DNA from: Batkoa obscura | Lineage: Eukaryota; Entomophthoromycota; Entomophthoromycetes; Entomophthorales; Batkoaceae | NCBI GenBank assembly: GCA_030770535.1 | Contig: JASVEC010000021.1 | Span: 72,001-136,000 of the forward strand | DNA length: 64,000 nucleotides | Direction of reading: 5' to 3' | Part shown: positions 11,581-22,327 of the stretch, piece by piece | How the letters are laid out: each line of letters begins with the position of its first letter | Position numbering within the stretch: position 1 is the first letter of the stretch | Program-made: the position numbers and the translations under genes | The notes under the pieces: generated by a model | Databases searched by the model: none | Seen by the model: the letters and a program-made list of their open reading frames with translations, nothing else | What the model was told of the DNA's origin: nothing

Positions 11581-12246
11581 ACTTACAATATAAATTATTA
11601 AAGGTTTCAATAAAACATTCAATTTATCTAAAGTTAATCTCATAACTTTGCGACTCTCCTTTTGCTCATTTTGTTTATTTTGTTTATTTTGTTTATTTTG
11701 TTCATTTGATAATTTAATATTTGATAATAATTGAATCTTATCAGTTAATTGTTTAATATATTGATTTTCTTTATCAGATAAGTTTTGTATATAATTATCA
11801 TAAAACAACCAAGCTAAAAATTCATTACATTGTTCAATAGTAACTAATTCTTTAGTTATTGGATTAAACCAGCGTAATAAAGTATTAATATCTAAATTCT
11901 TATCTTCAATCCATATTTGAGCTAATTGACTTCGTTCTAATTCATTCATTCTATTATTATGTTTGTTGTTATCTATTTGATTATATAATATAGAGCAATA
12001 TATATAAAATAATATTTCTATTACATTATAAATGCTTAATATTAATTTAAAATTACTTGTTATACCACCAGTAAACATTATATAAATTAAACTCAATACA
12101 CATAATGGTACGTAAAGCTTTAAGAAAATAGTTATTGATAATTTAATAGTATATAATAGTAGAACATCAAAAGGGAAAGGTTTACTAATGGAAATGTTAT
12201 TAGGGAATAGAACATTGTTAATTCTCTTTGATAAAAATTGTGACAT
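10745..12246 (-). CDS. Membrane-anchored alpha/beta hydrolase, copy B'
   Basis: Exon 1 is 12246-11587 and exon 2 is 11530-10745, about 481 aa. The 56-nt intron between them is almost entirely an ATT/TAA microsatellite. I chose the ATG at 12246 (MSQFLSKR), which aligns with starts MFRLFQK and MFQLFQK of copies A and A', rather than an in-frame ATG 48 bases upstream. Two N-terminal hydrophobic segments, RWFNPIT block, a KQN repeat near residues 195-208, then FFIHGIGIG, GHSYG, LIDPVCF, acid-loop Asp (AKEDF) and GNHGAYL give a complete apparent triad. Exon 2 has no Met for its first 83 codons, so the reading frame there depends on splicing. Exon 1 shares an exact 432-bp tract with copy A'. Confidence 0.86.
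11533..11580. repeat. ATT trinucleotide microsatellite in hydrolase B' intron
   Basis: About 13 uninterrupted ATT units fill the intron between the GTAAGT donor and ACATTAG acceptor (minus strand). Confidence 0.9.
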
Positions 12247-12294
12247 TATAATGATTATAGAAAAATTATAATTATTAAGCTTATTTATATTCAA

Positions 12295-13279
12295 TTAGTT
12301 ATTTTATTTAATTTTTGAAACTTAATTTGTACTTTTTAGTTTTCTCTTTTGTTTATCTTTTTTACATATAAAAAATGACTTTCTTAAACCAATAGTTTTT
12401 TTCAACTATTTTTTTAAGGTCATATTTGATTCTTGTTTATGTAAATGATAAATTCATATCAAATTTAATTAAATTGAGTTTCATTTTGAATATTTAGAAT
12501 TTTATAGTATAAAATTCTAACAAAGGAGTGTATTGTATATTCATAAAATTTTAACATATAAGTTATTAAAATAATTCATTTTATTTAATTTTGAATTTTC
12601 CCAGCATATTTTAGAAATTCACTATGAAATTAAATTTATAAACTTCATAAGAAGTGCTAATATTAAAAAGTTTGAATATTACTTAATAACGTTAATATCA
12701 ACTTAATTTATACTACTTGAAAACTAATTAGTATAATGTATGCATTCGTTATAATGGAATTTAAACCTCTTTAGTAAATTAAATTTTTATATTATAAAGA
12801 AAAATCAAGATAATATTATAATAAAACTACTTAATAATATCACAAAAAAACACTAAACCAAACCAACTGGTAGGTAAGAAAGGTGAACTTTACATTCAAT
12901 TTTTTTATGTACATGTTTTGATAAAGAACAATCTTGCTTCTTAAAGTAGTTTCTCAATTTAAAAACTTTCTTTATCAAAAAAATTATGTTTTTTGCGTTA
13001 ATTTTTGCTTTCATAATATTAAAACATTCAACCTAGCTTTTATAAATTTCATACTAACATGAGCGGCCTTTTGGTAAGGGCAAACTTTAAGAGCTTAATA
13101 CTATTTTTAATAACATTTCCAAACAACATACTGAATATATAAAATACAAAGAATTAATGATACGATAATGATAATGATATTTCAATAGACATTTTCTATT
13201 ACGTAGAAATTTGCTAATAGTTTGTTTGGAAATGAATTGGTAAAAGTGATATCATTTTTAAAAATAAAAACAAACATAG
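12295..13279. other. Gene-free head-to-head region, hydrolase B' / CsbD 2
   Basis: Divergent promoters. The part from about 13090 on is homologous to sequence upstream of CsbD copy 3 (about 19090), marking the left part of a duplicated segment. No gene or MITE seen. Confidence 0.6.
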
Positions 13280-13287
13280 TATAAAAG
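13280..13287 (+). promoter_or_regulatory. TATA box of CsbD copy 2
   Basis: TATAAAAG followed by CCAGT, 70-77 bases before the ATG; conserved in all three CsbD genes. Confidence 0.7.
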
Positions 13288-13356
13288 CCAGTAGTACTAT
13301 AACAAACAAATCATAAAACAAAAACAAATTATTAAATATCAAATTAAATATTAAAA

Positions 13357-13656
13357 ATGTCTGGAGGCCCATCAAAAATGTCTGGTAATGCTAACTCTAC
13401 CATTGGATCCATTAAAGAAAATGTAGGTTCTGCTCTTGGTAATCATTCTCTTGAATCTAAAGGTGCTGCTCAAAAAGCCGAAGGTAATGCTGAACATAAA
13501 GCTGCTCAAGCTAAAGGCTATGCTGAAGGTTCTAAAGACGGTGTAAAAGGAAGTGTTAAAGATACTGTTGGATCAGCTATTGGTAATGAGCAAATGCAAG
13601 CTGAAGGTAAAGCTTCTAAATTACAAGGTGATGCTAAAAAGGAAATGAACTCTTAA
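13357..13656 (+). CDS. CsbD-like stress-response protein, copy 2
   Basis: Intronless, 99 aa, same two CsbD-type repeats as the other copies (KENVGSALGNH and KDTVGSAIGNE). Differences lie mainly at SGGPSKMSGNAN, QKAEGNAEHK and KDGVKG, so this is the most distinct copy. Its 3' untranslated region (after ...EMNS stop) is identical to that of copy 3 for about 50 bases, and both are followed by a MITE at the same relative position. Probably a small soluble stress protein; no enzymatic motif. Confidence 0.9.
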   Translation: MSGGPSKMSGNANSTIGSIKENVGSALGNHSLESKGAAQKAEGNAEHKAAQAKGYAEGSKDGVKGSVKDTVGSAIGNEQMQAEGKASKLQGDAKKEMNS

Positions 13657-13814
13657 TTATCTAATTTAATACGTTGTAAATAAAATTACGTTTTAATGTT
13701 AATTTAAGATCACAAGCTTTTAAAAATTTATATCTTTTATATTGTTTTGATAGTTATTTAATTGTCATATTAAAGTTATAATTTTTGATTTATGTTAGTG
13801 TTTAAAAATTAAAT

Positions 13815-13917
13815 ATACGTGGATGTATTCTTTCGTAAGAATTTTACTAATAATTTTTCTGCTCAAATAACAATTAAAAGATGGAAAAGTGATAAAACCA
13901 AAAAAAATGTACTCATG
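13815..13917 (+). mobile_element. MITE copy 6
   Basis: TACGTGGATGTATTC at the left, AAAAAAATGTACTCATG at the right. Same insertion site as copy 10 downstream of CsbD 3, hence older than that duplication. Confidence 0.75.
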
Positions 13918-14102
13918 TTTTCGTGATCCACTGCAAATATTGAAATAAATTTTATAGTATGACAATATTAAAAATGGGTACTAATATCTAATTAATAGGA
14001 AAGTCTATTTTTTATACTAGAAAAATATTTATTTGAACAGCTAATTAATGGCCAAATACTAGGGAATTCGAAATAAATGCTTTTAGAACGTAAATTTTGG
14101 CA

Positions 14103-14205
14103 TATGGGGCTGTTTTTTTAGTTTCACTATTTTTCCATTTTTTAAGCGCTACTGAGCAGAAAGATTGTTAGTAAAATTCTTAAACAAAAAAATATATCCC
14201 CATAT
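14103..14205 (-). mobile_element. MITE copy 7
   Basis: TATGGGGCTGTTTTTTTAG ... AAAAAATATATCCCCATA, inverted orientation, core AAGCGCTACTGAGCAGAAAG. Confidence 0.8.
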
Positions 14206-14674
14206 ACTTCTGCCATATTCAAAATAACTGATACTCCTAAAATATAACTTACAAAAGTAAGAAATAAGGCAATCTTTAAATTGCTCTTCCAAAAACGTTA
14301 AAGTATGATTCCAATCGGATGGACTCTACTTCGAACGCTATTGAAAAAAATGGCTGTATTTGGTTAAACTGCTTATGAAGAAAAGAATATAATTGTATCT
14401 CTCCTAAAATTGGGCTTAAAAATTTCCTTAAATTATACTTCAAACGTTGAAAAAGTAAGCAAATGAAACTTTTATAAAGTTGTTTATAGTAAAAACAGAA
14501 ATATATTAAAAATCATTTAGTTTATTAACATTTATTAATTTCATTCATATTATATTAATACTCAACATTTAATAAACTAAAAAATCATTATCTATTATTT
14601 TAATACATACTTTTAAGAAGAAATCATTGATTATTATTATATTAAATAACTATTAATATACAATAATGCCTTAT

Positions 14675-16163
14675 TCAAATGCCTGCCATAACAGTATTAA
14701 AAAACTTTTGATTTCTAAGATAAATACCATGATTCCCATTTAGTATTGAAACTTTTAATTTGTTACCAAAGTGAGGACTCTTCTTGAGATAGCTTTCCAC
14801 ATTTCTACTATCAATAAGAAAATCGAACTCTGATAAAAAAACATTGACTTGTAAATCTTCCAAGTCCTCAATTAATAACATATTCTGTAACCATGAAAAA
14901 TTTCTAGCCATTGTATTAGCAATGAATAAATCTTTAGAGATAATTAAATCACATAAAATGGACTTTAAATTGAACTGATTATTATAAATGAAATTTCGAG
15001 TTACATTTGAGTCCCAAATAGAAAAACATACTGGATCAATTAATGTTAATTTACTTATTCTTTCTTTACAATGTTTCATTAACCAAGAACATATAAAAGT
15101 ACCATAAGAATGTCCTATTAATGAAATCTTTTGAATATTATGTCTTTCACAAATAACATTCATAAAGTTTAATGTATCTTCAATTGTATTGATATATACT
15201 GTTGGTCTTAATGTAATATATTTCAATTCTAACATTATAATTTTACGATTAGGATATGTTCTCTTTAATTCACATATTTTTTTGAGATAACCAAACCCTA
15301 TCCCTATTCCATTGATAAAAAATAATGTATCTTTTGTATTATCTAAGTTATTAGGCTCATAAATATAATAAGAGTATCTGCTTTTAGTATGGTGATTATA
15401 TTGGAAACCGTTGATAAACATGTACATCTTCATTATTGTTTGTAGTATGGAAACAAACTAAAATAAAGATTAGTTTATTATTAATAGAAAAATATTAAAT
15501 TACCAAATAAATTATTAAAGGTTTCAATAAAACATTCAATTTATCTAAAGTTAATCTCATAACTTTGCGACTCTCCTTTTGCTCATTTTGTTTATTTTGT
15601 TTATTTTGTTTATTTTGTTCATTTGATAATTTAATATTTGATAATAATTGAATCTTATCAGTTAATTGTTTAATATATTGATTTTCTTTATCAGATAAGT
15701 TTTGTATATAATTATCATAAAACAACCAAGCTAAAAATTCATTACATTGTTCAATAGTAACTAATTCTTTAGTTATTGGATTAAACCAGCGTAATAAAGT
15801 ATTAATATCTAAATTCTTATCTTCAATCCATATTTGAGCTAATTGACTTCGTTCTAATTCATTCATTCTATTATTATGTTTGTTGTTATCTATTTGATTA
15901 TATAATATAGAGCAATATATATAAAATAATATTTCTATAAAATAATAGAAACTTGTAAACAACCTTAAATTATTGCTTATACCACCAGTTAATAAGATAT
16001 AAAGTAAACTTATTGAGCAGAGTGGTACATAAAGTGTTAATAGGAAGGTTATGCATAGTTTGATTATATGTAAGGCCATAGGATACGAAGACAAAGATTT
16101 AGCAGTAGAAGGTTTACTAGAATATAACAAATTATTAACCACTTTTTGAAATAATTGAAACAT
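14675..16163 (-). CDS. Membrane-anchored alpha/beta hydrolase, copy A' (mosaic)
   Basis: Exon 1 is 16163-15504, exon 2 is 15457-14675, with a 46-nt phase-0 intron; about 480 aa. The start MFQLFQK matches copy A. Hydrophobic segments near residues 30-55 and 60-85, RWFNPIT block, KQN repeat, then the hydrolase domain with FFINGIGIG (HG replaced by NG as in copy A), GHSYG, LIDPVCF, SEFDF and GNHGIYL. The gene is a patchwork: its 5' 225 bases are its own, the rest of exon 1 (15507-15938) is identical to copy B', and the last 199 bases before the stop (14677-14875) are identical to copy A. Reading frame intact throughout. Function as for the other copies unknown. Confidence 0.86.
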
Positions 16164-17075
16164 TTTAAAATTACAAATTCTTTGTAATAATTGGAACTAT
16201 TTATATTATGGAAATTAAATTTTCATTCCTCTTGAAACTTAAATTAATTCTCTTATTAATTCATCTTTTTTGTTTACCTTTTTAAAAAAATACTCTCTTG
16301 ACACTATTTATTAAATAAAGTAAAATTTCAAAGCATAAATCTAATTGAAAAATAAAGATAAGAAAGGAATAGAATTATATAAAAGTCAACATCTTCTTAT
16401 TTATACAAATGAATGGCCTAAGACTTCCTTCCATTAGAAGTTTCTCTCCTGCTTTTTGATTTTTCCAATTTAAAAGTGGGATAAAAATTCTTCAATTAAA
16501 AAACTTTCCATTCTAAAAAATATTAGGTTTAGAACTAAAAACTTTGCAACATTAGGAATATAGAGCCTAAATGATAGAAATAATAATTATCGATAATAAA
16601 GTAAGAGAATATATAGTAAATATATCATTAGTAAAGGACAAATCTCTATCCTACAAGATATATAGTTCACTATAAAATTATCTATGGCCTATGTTGATTT
16701 TAATTAAATGTTTAATCATTTTCAATTGTTTTTTTAAACCGATTTTTCCAACCGCCTCTTTTACAATATATTTTAACTTCTATTATCTAATTTTGTATAC
16801 TCCGTTATTATTATGGTAGTAAAAGTAATCGTTGTTTTATAATTTGCTATTAAATTTTGAAAAGGGTATAAAGATCATTTTTTATATTTTAACATTTAAC
16901 TAGTAATTTTTACATTTTGCATTATGTAAAGAATGGCGAAAGTAGAAAAAAATATTTTAGGCATTGTTTAATCTTTTTATTACAAATCCAAAGACAGCCT
17001 ATTTGAGATATAAAAGTGTTTAAAAAAATAAATTAAGAATAACAGAGTGAGAATATTAATTAGTAGTAGAATAAA

Positions 17076-17318
17076 ATGTTAATGCCCTGCTCAATAAGTG
17101 ACCAATTCACTTTAAAGAATCGTTTTATTGTTTTCGGTTGGGCTTTATCCTGTAATAGATATGATCATATTCTTTATCAAGAAGTTCATCGGACTCTTCT
17201 ACAAGGACTTCAAAAAGAGGTAAAGTGTTTTATTGACTCATATCGAAGAGAATCAATACTGCAATGTATAATTCAGATTATACAGGGAAACAAAAAAGCC
17301 CTCATGAGGGCATATTAG
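17076..17318 (+). CDS. Doubtful 80-aa ORF, possibly a gene remnant
   Basis: ATG at 17076, 80 codons, with a more balanced amino-acid composition (Cys, Arg, His, Trp, Gly) than random AT-rich ORFs nearby. No signal peptide, domain or paralogue recognised. It may be a real small gene, one exon of a spliced gene, or a decayed fragment; it lies alone in a 3-kb gene-poor stretch. Confidence 0.2.
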   Translation: MLMPCSISDQFTLKNRFIVFGWALSCNRYDHILYQEVHRTLLQGLQKEVKCFIDSYRRESILQCIIQIIQGNKKALMRAY

Positions 17319-17550
17319 TTAAAAATAGAAATAAGTTTTAAAGTAATTTAATGAAAAGGCCATGTTTATAATAAGAAAGCAATCCCAATGCTTTTAAAAT
17401 TCAAATACTATTCATTGCTATATATTCTTTCCTATCTAATTGTGCCAATTTTTGTTATTATTTACTGGTTATTGCAAAAATATTAATTGGTTTTTCACGT
17501 AAGATTATTTATTACCCAAAAGTAACTAACAATTTTTGTAACAGTCAGGA

Positions 17551-17653
17551 AATGGGGATGTTTTTTTGGTTTCATTACTTTTTCTGTCTTAAGCGTTATT
17601 TGAGCAGAAAAATTATTGGTAAAATTCTTAAACATAAAAATACATCTCCATAT
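17551..17653 (-). mobile_element. MITE copy 8
   Basis: AATGGGGATGTTTTTTTGG ... AAAAATACATCTCCATATGG, inverted orientation, core AAGCGTTATTTGAGCAGAAA. Confidence 0.8.
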
Positions 17654-17928
17654 GGTCTGTAAAACTGGATTGAATATAAACATAGTATATAAGATAGTAT
17701 TTGTTTTCTAAACATGGTTTAATGAATTTATATAAATAGTCTGATTTGTACTATTTATTTCAAATCATTTTATTATTTTGATCAAATACACTATTTAGTA
17801 TTATTAATGTCATCAATAGTACTTAAAAATCTTGATACTAAAGGTATAGGCAAATGCTAACAACTGAATTAGTGCACTTACTGATAATATTATTGAACTT
17901 TTCTTTCAATAATTGGATAAGCTTAAAT

Positions 17929-18031
17929 ATAGGGAGATGTATTTTTTTGTTTAAGAATTTATTGATAATCTTTTCGCTGAAATAGTGCTTAAAAATGAAA
18001 GAGTGACCAAGTCAAAAAAATACCACTATAT
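17929..18031 (+). mobile_element. MITE copy 9
   Basis: TAGGGAGATGTATTTTTTTG ... AAAAAATACCACTATA; right end degenerate. Confidence 0.75.
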
Positions 18032-19241
18032 AAAACATTAGTTTTAGAGGTTCGTTATTGAGATTAGTCAGGGATTCTATTAATAGTTTAATTTAAGGTT
18101 TGCTGAAATTTTTAAGGGTTTGAAGTAAAAGCAACAAGAAACAGTTGATCGGGATCTATTCACTTAGAGATGAGTATAGAAATGAGACATGCGATGAAAC
18201 AACTAGTTTTAAGGATATGGAATTGATATAATGTATCAAATAATGGACCGCAAAGAAAGTTATCAATTAAAAATTATGAGGGACTCACAATAAAGCTTTG
18301 CGAATTTAAGATAATTTTCCAAAGGATAAATTTAATTGGTTTAATTATTGTATACTTATTTAATTTCCATCATTAAAATAATTATAAATTCGATCTCTAG
18401 AGCAATATTTGTAATATTATATGTAGTATAAATACTCTTATTGAAATAAAATAACATTTACTTATGAGTGGACTAGTTTAAATCCTAAGTTCACTTTTTC
18501 AGATTTTGATTTTTGCAAAATTTCAAATTAGTCAATAGATTTATAACTTTAAATCAAACTTGAATTGGAAAACTATATAATTTTAACTGGACTTTAACTC
18601 TGCGATATTATTATGCTTTTATTTAATCCTTTAAGCATTACTAGTTATTCAAAAAAACTCGGTCACAGTTCTTCTCTTGAAGGGAGTTTTCTAAAAAGCA
18701 ACATTTAGCCAATAAATTTTTAAAATTTTAGCCAAGCTAATTTAAACTAGATGAGATTTTTAGACATTATTGGCTAAATACTACCCTTTGATCAGAATAG
18801 ATATATCCACATTAATTACTTGAAGATTAATCTATAATTTAAAGATGTGAACTATTTATAAATACCTTCTTAAAATATCTTTTATCTTGTTTTTATTTTT
18901 TAATAAAATCCAAAGCCTTCTTCTAGGTACCAAAGGTGATTTGAAACTAAAGATACCACTATTATAAGTATTAATTTTATGAAATCGGGTTTAACTTTAA
19001 AGTACAATATAAAATAAGAAAACGTTTTAATTATGAGGGGTTAAAACTATTTTTAGTGATATTATCATTATTTGATAATATATTAAATATTAAATACAAA
19101 ATAAAGATTAAAATGACGAAATAAAGACAAAAAATCAAATGTCAATAGAATTTTTCTTATGTAAGATTTACTTTCACTTTGTGTTTGGAAATGAACTTGT
19201 AAAAATGAGATCATTTTCATTTAAAAATAATGAAAAAATAG

Positions 19242-19249
19242 TATAAAAG
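19242..19249 (+). promoter_or_regulatory. TATA box of CsbD copy 3
   Basis: TATAAAAG, 91-98 bases before the ATG. The surrounding ~140 bases are identical to the promoter of CsbD copy 1 on the other strand. Confidence 0.7.
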
Positions 19250-19339
19250 CCAGTTGTTATAAATTAAATAAATTATAAAACAAAACAAAAACAAATTAAC
19301 TAACAAATTAATTATTAAATATCAAATTAAATAATCAAA

Positions 19340-19639
19340 ATGACTGGAAGCCCATCAAAAATGTCTGGTAACTATAACTCTACCATTGGATCCATCAAAG
19401 AAAATGTAGGTTCTGCTCTTGGTAATCATTCTCTTGAATCTAAAGGTGCTGCTCAAAGAGCTGAAGGTGATGCTGAATATAAAGCTGCTCAAGCTAAAGG
19501 CTATGCTGAAGGTTCTAAAGATAGTGTAAAAGGAAGTGTTAAAGATACTGTTGGATCAGCTATTGGTAATGAGCAAATGCAAGCTGAAGGTAAAGCTTCT
19601 AAATTACAAGGTGATGCTAAAAAGGAAATGAACTCTTAA
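19340..19639 (+). CDS. CsbD-like stress-response protein, copy 3
   Basis: Intronless, 99 aa, protein identical to copy 1 at 2738-3037. At DNA level the promoter and almost the whole coding sequence follow copy 1 (one silent difference seen early, ATC for ATT, and two near the stop). The last bases and the 3' untranslated region instead match copy 2. The gene is therefore either a conversion product of copies 1 and 2 or the parent of both. Stress-related role is inferred from the CsbD-like family only. Confidence 0.9.
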   Translation: MTGSPSKMSGNYNSTIGSIKENVGSALGNHSLESKGAAQRAEGDAEYKAAQAKGYAEGSKDSVKGSVKDTVGSAIGNEQMQAEGKASKLQGDAKKEMNS

Positions 19640-21297
19640 TTATCTAATTTAATACGTTGTAAATAAAATTACGTTTTAATCATAATTAAATATCATAGTT
19701 GTTTGAAATTAATTAAAGAACCTTTGTATTTATTTGATAATTAATAAACTTTCATGTTGGAGTTATCTTTTTTAGTTTTATGCTAGTGTTTAAAAATTAA
19801 ATATATGTGGATGGATGTATTCTTTTGTTTAAGAATTTTATTAACAATCTTTCCACTCAAATAGCGCCTAAAAAATGGAAAAAGTAATGAAATAAAAAAA
19901 CATCCCCTTATGATTCAATTAATATTATCATACGATAAGTTTTATTTCAATCTAAATATTTAAATGGACTATCATAAAAAATGGGCACTAATACTTAAGT
20001 AATGGGTAAATCTATTTTCAATAGTATGAGAATATTTATTTGGTCAACTAATTAGCAATAAAGTAGGAAGTCCAAGACAAGGGGTCTTTATAATATATTT
20101 TGGCGTTACTTCTATTAAAGAATTGATGTTATATTATAATTTTTAAGATAAAGTTAAGTATAACTAAGATATTATAATTGGACTATTGTATCAAACTTAA
20201 ATTTTGATTTCAAAGGGATTTGCATTATTTACTTAATTCAAACCTTGTAATATTCAAATTAATCAATACCCTTTAGCTATAAGTTATTCTATAACCAAAA
20301 AAAGCTCTTGAATTATAATTTCAAAAATGTTGAAGCATAATTTAAATTTAATAACTCTATGTCTATGAGTCAGACTTTTTCATATATAATTGTTTTCCTT
20401 TTTGATATTCGAAGAAATTCGATAAAGCACTCTCACTTCCATACTAGCATTTTGTCCAAAAAAAGGTCTTTATCTACAAGTAGTGAATAAGGTAAATAAA
20501 CCAAGTCTATACAATTAGGTAAAACTAAATTTTATAATTTTCAAAAAAATGTAAAATATTGAAGTAGAATACATATTTTTATGATATTATAATATTATGA
20601 AAAAGAAATGTATGGAATTCAAATGATCTTATTTTTGTATTTTTTTCATCATTGAGGTAATTGAAGACAGATTACAAAGTTTGATTTAATCACATTATTT
20701 AAAAAATTTAATTGTTAGCTTCTTTTATAAGTGATCTTTATTTGTAAGGGTTTCTATAGGAACAACATATATAAAATAAATATAGAGCTAATCAAATAAA
20801 GATAACAGGATGAATTGACTTTTTACATTTATGTCTGATTGATTATATAGTGATTTTACGTATGTTGTTTACACAGACAATGTTGATGAATTCTAATCCT
20901 TTTCATTATATAGCTGTTTACTCTTTATTAATTTAAAAGCGCATTTTAGGATAAACTAGAACTGAAGCTAAATTTAAAAGGTAAAAATATAAAAAGTTAT
21001 AATAATAATAAAGGATATTGTTTGAATCAATATTTTAAAATAAAATATTATGATGATGTAATTTTAATCGTTCAAAATGCTGCATTTAGATAATCATATA
21101 TAATACATTTATGTTCCAAAATCTTTAAAATCTATTTTATTACTATAAATTTCTTATCACGAACACAACCAAACAATAGCATAGTTCTAAACTTTAAAAA
21201 CACTACCTAACCCATATACTAACAAAAGACCTTCAATGTTATATCAAAATTATTTATTAAAATTAAAATATTAGTACATTAACAAGGTATCTTAAGT
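19640..21297. other. Gene-free stretch after CsbD 3
   Basis: Contains MITE 10; the first ~420 bases are homologous to the CsbD 2 downstream region. Rest AT-rich, nothing recognised. Confidence 0.6.
19802..19911 (+). mobile_element. MITE copy 10
   Basis: TATGTGGATGGATGTATTC (a 4-base GGAT duplication near the left end) ... AAAAAACATCCCCTTA. Positional equivalent of copy 6. Confidence 0.8.
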
Positions 21298-21537
21298 TTA
21301 AGGGATAATACTTTGAAGAAGGCCACCGACGGCTTTAACACCACCACCTATAAGGCCTTTATCTCCGACAATGGAAGTAGCTACATTGGTGAGAGTACCA
21401 AAGACATCTTTAACAGCACTACGTGCCATCAAGTTTTTAGCTTCCTGCTTAAAAGAACGCGTTACTTTGGTAGGTAGAGAAAATGCAGAAGTAGCAGTAA
21501 GTACAGTAAAAGTTAGTAGTAATGAAGAGAATTTCAT
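21298..21537 (-). CDS. Small secreted amphipathic peptide, 79 aa, copy 1
   Basis: Intronless. Residues 1-20 form a clear signal peptide (MKFSSLLLTFTVLTATSAFS, cleavage probably after AFS or SLP). The mature ~58 residues start basic (KVTRSFKQEAK), then VFGTLTNVATSIVGDKG and end in a Gly-rich hydrophobic tail LIGGGVKAVGGLLQSIIP. The tail resembles membrane-active amphipathic helices in composition; this is a compositional impression, not homology. Its paralogue at 58328-58567 conserves the DKGLIGGG tail best, pointing to it as the functional part. No cysteines. TATA-like TATATAAA at 21588-21595. Function unknown; a secreted effector or antimicrobial-like peptide is possible. Confidence 0.75.
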   Translation of the reverse strand: MKFSSLLLTFTVLTATSAFSLPTKVTRSFKQEAKNLMARSAVKDVFGTLTNVATSIVGDKGLIGGGVKAVGGLLQSIIP

Positions 21538-21587
21538 AGTTAATAGTTGAAGTTGATTAATGTTTAAAGGTTGAAGAACAATGACTT

Positions 21588-21595
21588 TTTATATA
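21588..21595 (-). promoter_or_regulatory. TATA-like box of secreted peptide gene
   Basis: TATATAAA 51-58 bases before the ATG at 21537. Confidence 0.45.
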
Positions 21596-22221
21596 TCTTT
21601 TTTATTAAGGATTGGGGAGTTATTCGTAGAGGGATATATGTGGAAAGCAACATATTTTAATCGATATTAAGTTATTGTATTCTTTATAATATTAATTAAC
21701 TGTTTCAAATTGTCTATTGCTTATTTTTGTCATTGCTTAAATAGTGATTAATATTTTTTCTATTTTTCATTGTAATTCCCAAATTTGGTAAAACTCATAT
21801 TGAATTTGAGACATTTTATATTATTAATCTTTATTAAGAGAACATTGATAGATTAAAACAATCAATTTACTATCAACTAAATTAAAATAACTATAAAAAT
21901 AGTATTACATAAAAAATAATGCTATATATTAATTGTATTATTAGTTTATAGTCGAAAATACTGTACATTTACTTTTAAGCTATTTCTATCTATTTTTAAA
22001 TAGCAAAGTTTTAATTTAGAACTTATCTGTTATAAATAGCTATAGTTTTTATGGTAATTTTTTAATAAAAAATAAAATTAATATTTTTAATGATTTTAAT
22101 AGCACCCTTCTTAATTATATATCTTTATAAATATCATGCTATCATTTTTGATTACATAATACTTTTGTCAATATTATATCAACTTTATTAGTTATTTTCT
22201 AATTACAAATAAAGATTTAAA

Positions 22222-22327
22222 CATGGGGATGTATTTTCATGTTTAAGAATTTTACTAACAAATTTTTTATTCAAATAGTGCTTAAAAGATAGAAAAAGTA
22301 ATGAAGCTGAAAAAAACAGCCCCATAT
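22222..22327 (+). mobile_element. MITE copy 11
   Basis: ATGGGGATGTATTTTCATG ... GAAAAAAACAGCCCCATA with full core. Confidence 0.8.

Larger units (their letters stand above)
13657..14674. other. Tail-to-tail gap with two MITEs
   Basis: Between CsbD 2 and hydrolase A' 3' ends. Contains MITEs 6 and 7 in opposite orientations; 13657-14075 is homologous to 19640-20060. Confidence 0.65.
16164..19241. other. Gene-poor stretch upstream of hydrolase A' and CsbD 3
   Basis: About 3 kb with two MITEs (8, 9) and one doubtful 80-codon ORF (17076). From about 19090 it is homologous to the CsbD 2 upstream region. Nothing else recognised. Confidence 0.55.

Noticed and set aside
17495-17683. 62-codon minus-strand ORF near 17.6 kb
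   Set aside because: It runs straight through MITE copy 8 and translates the repeat.
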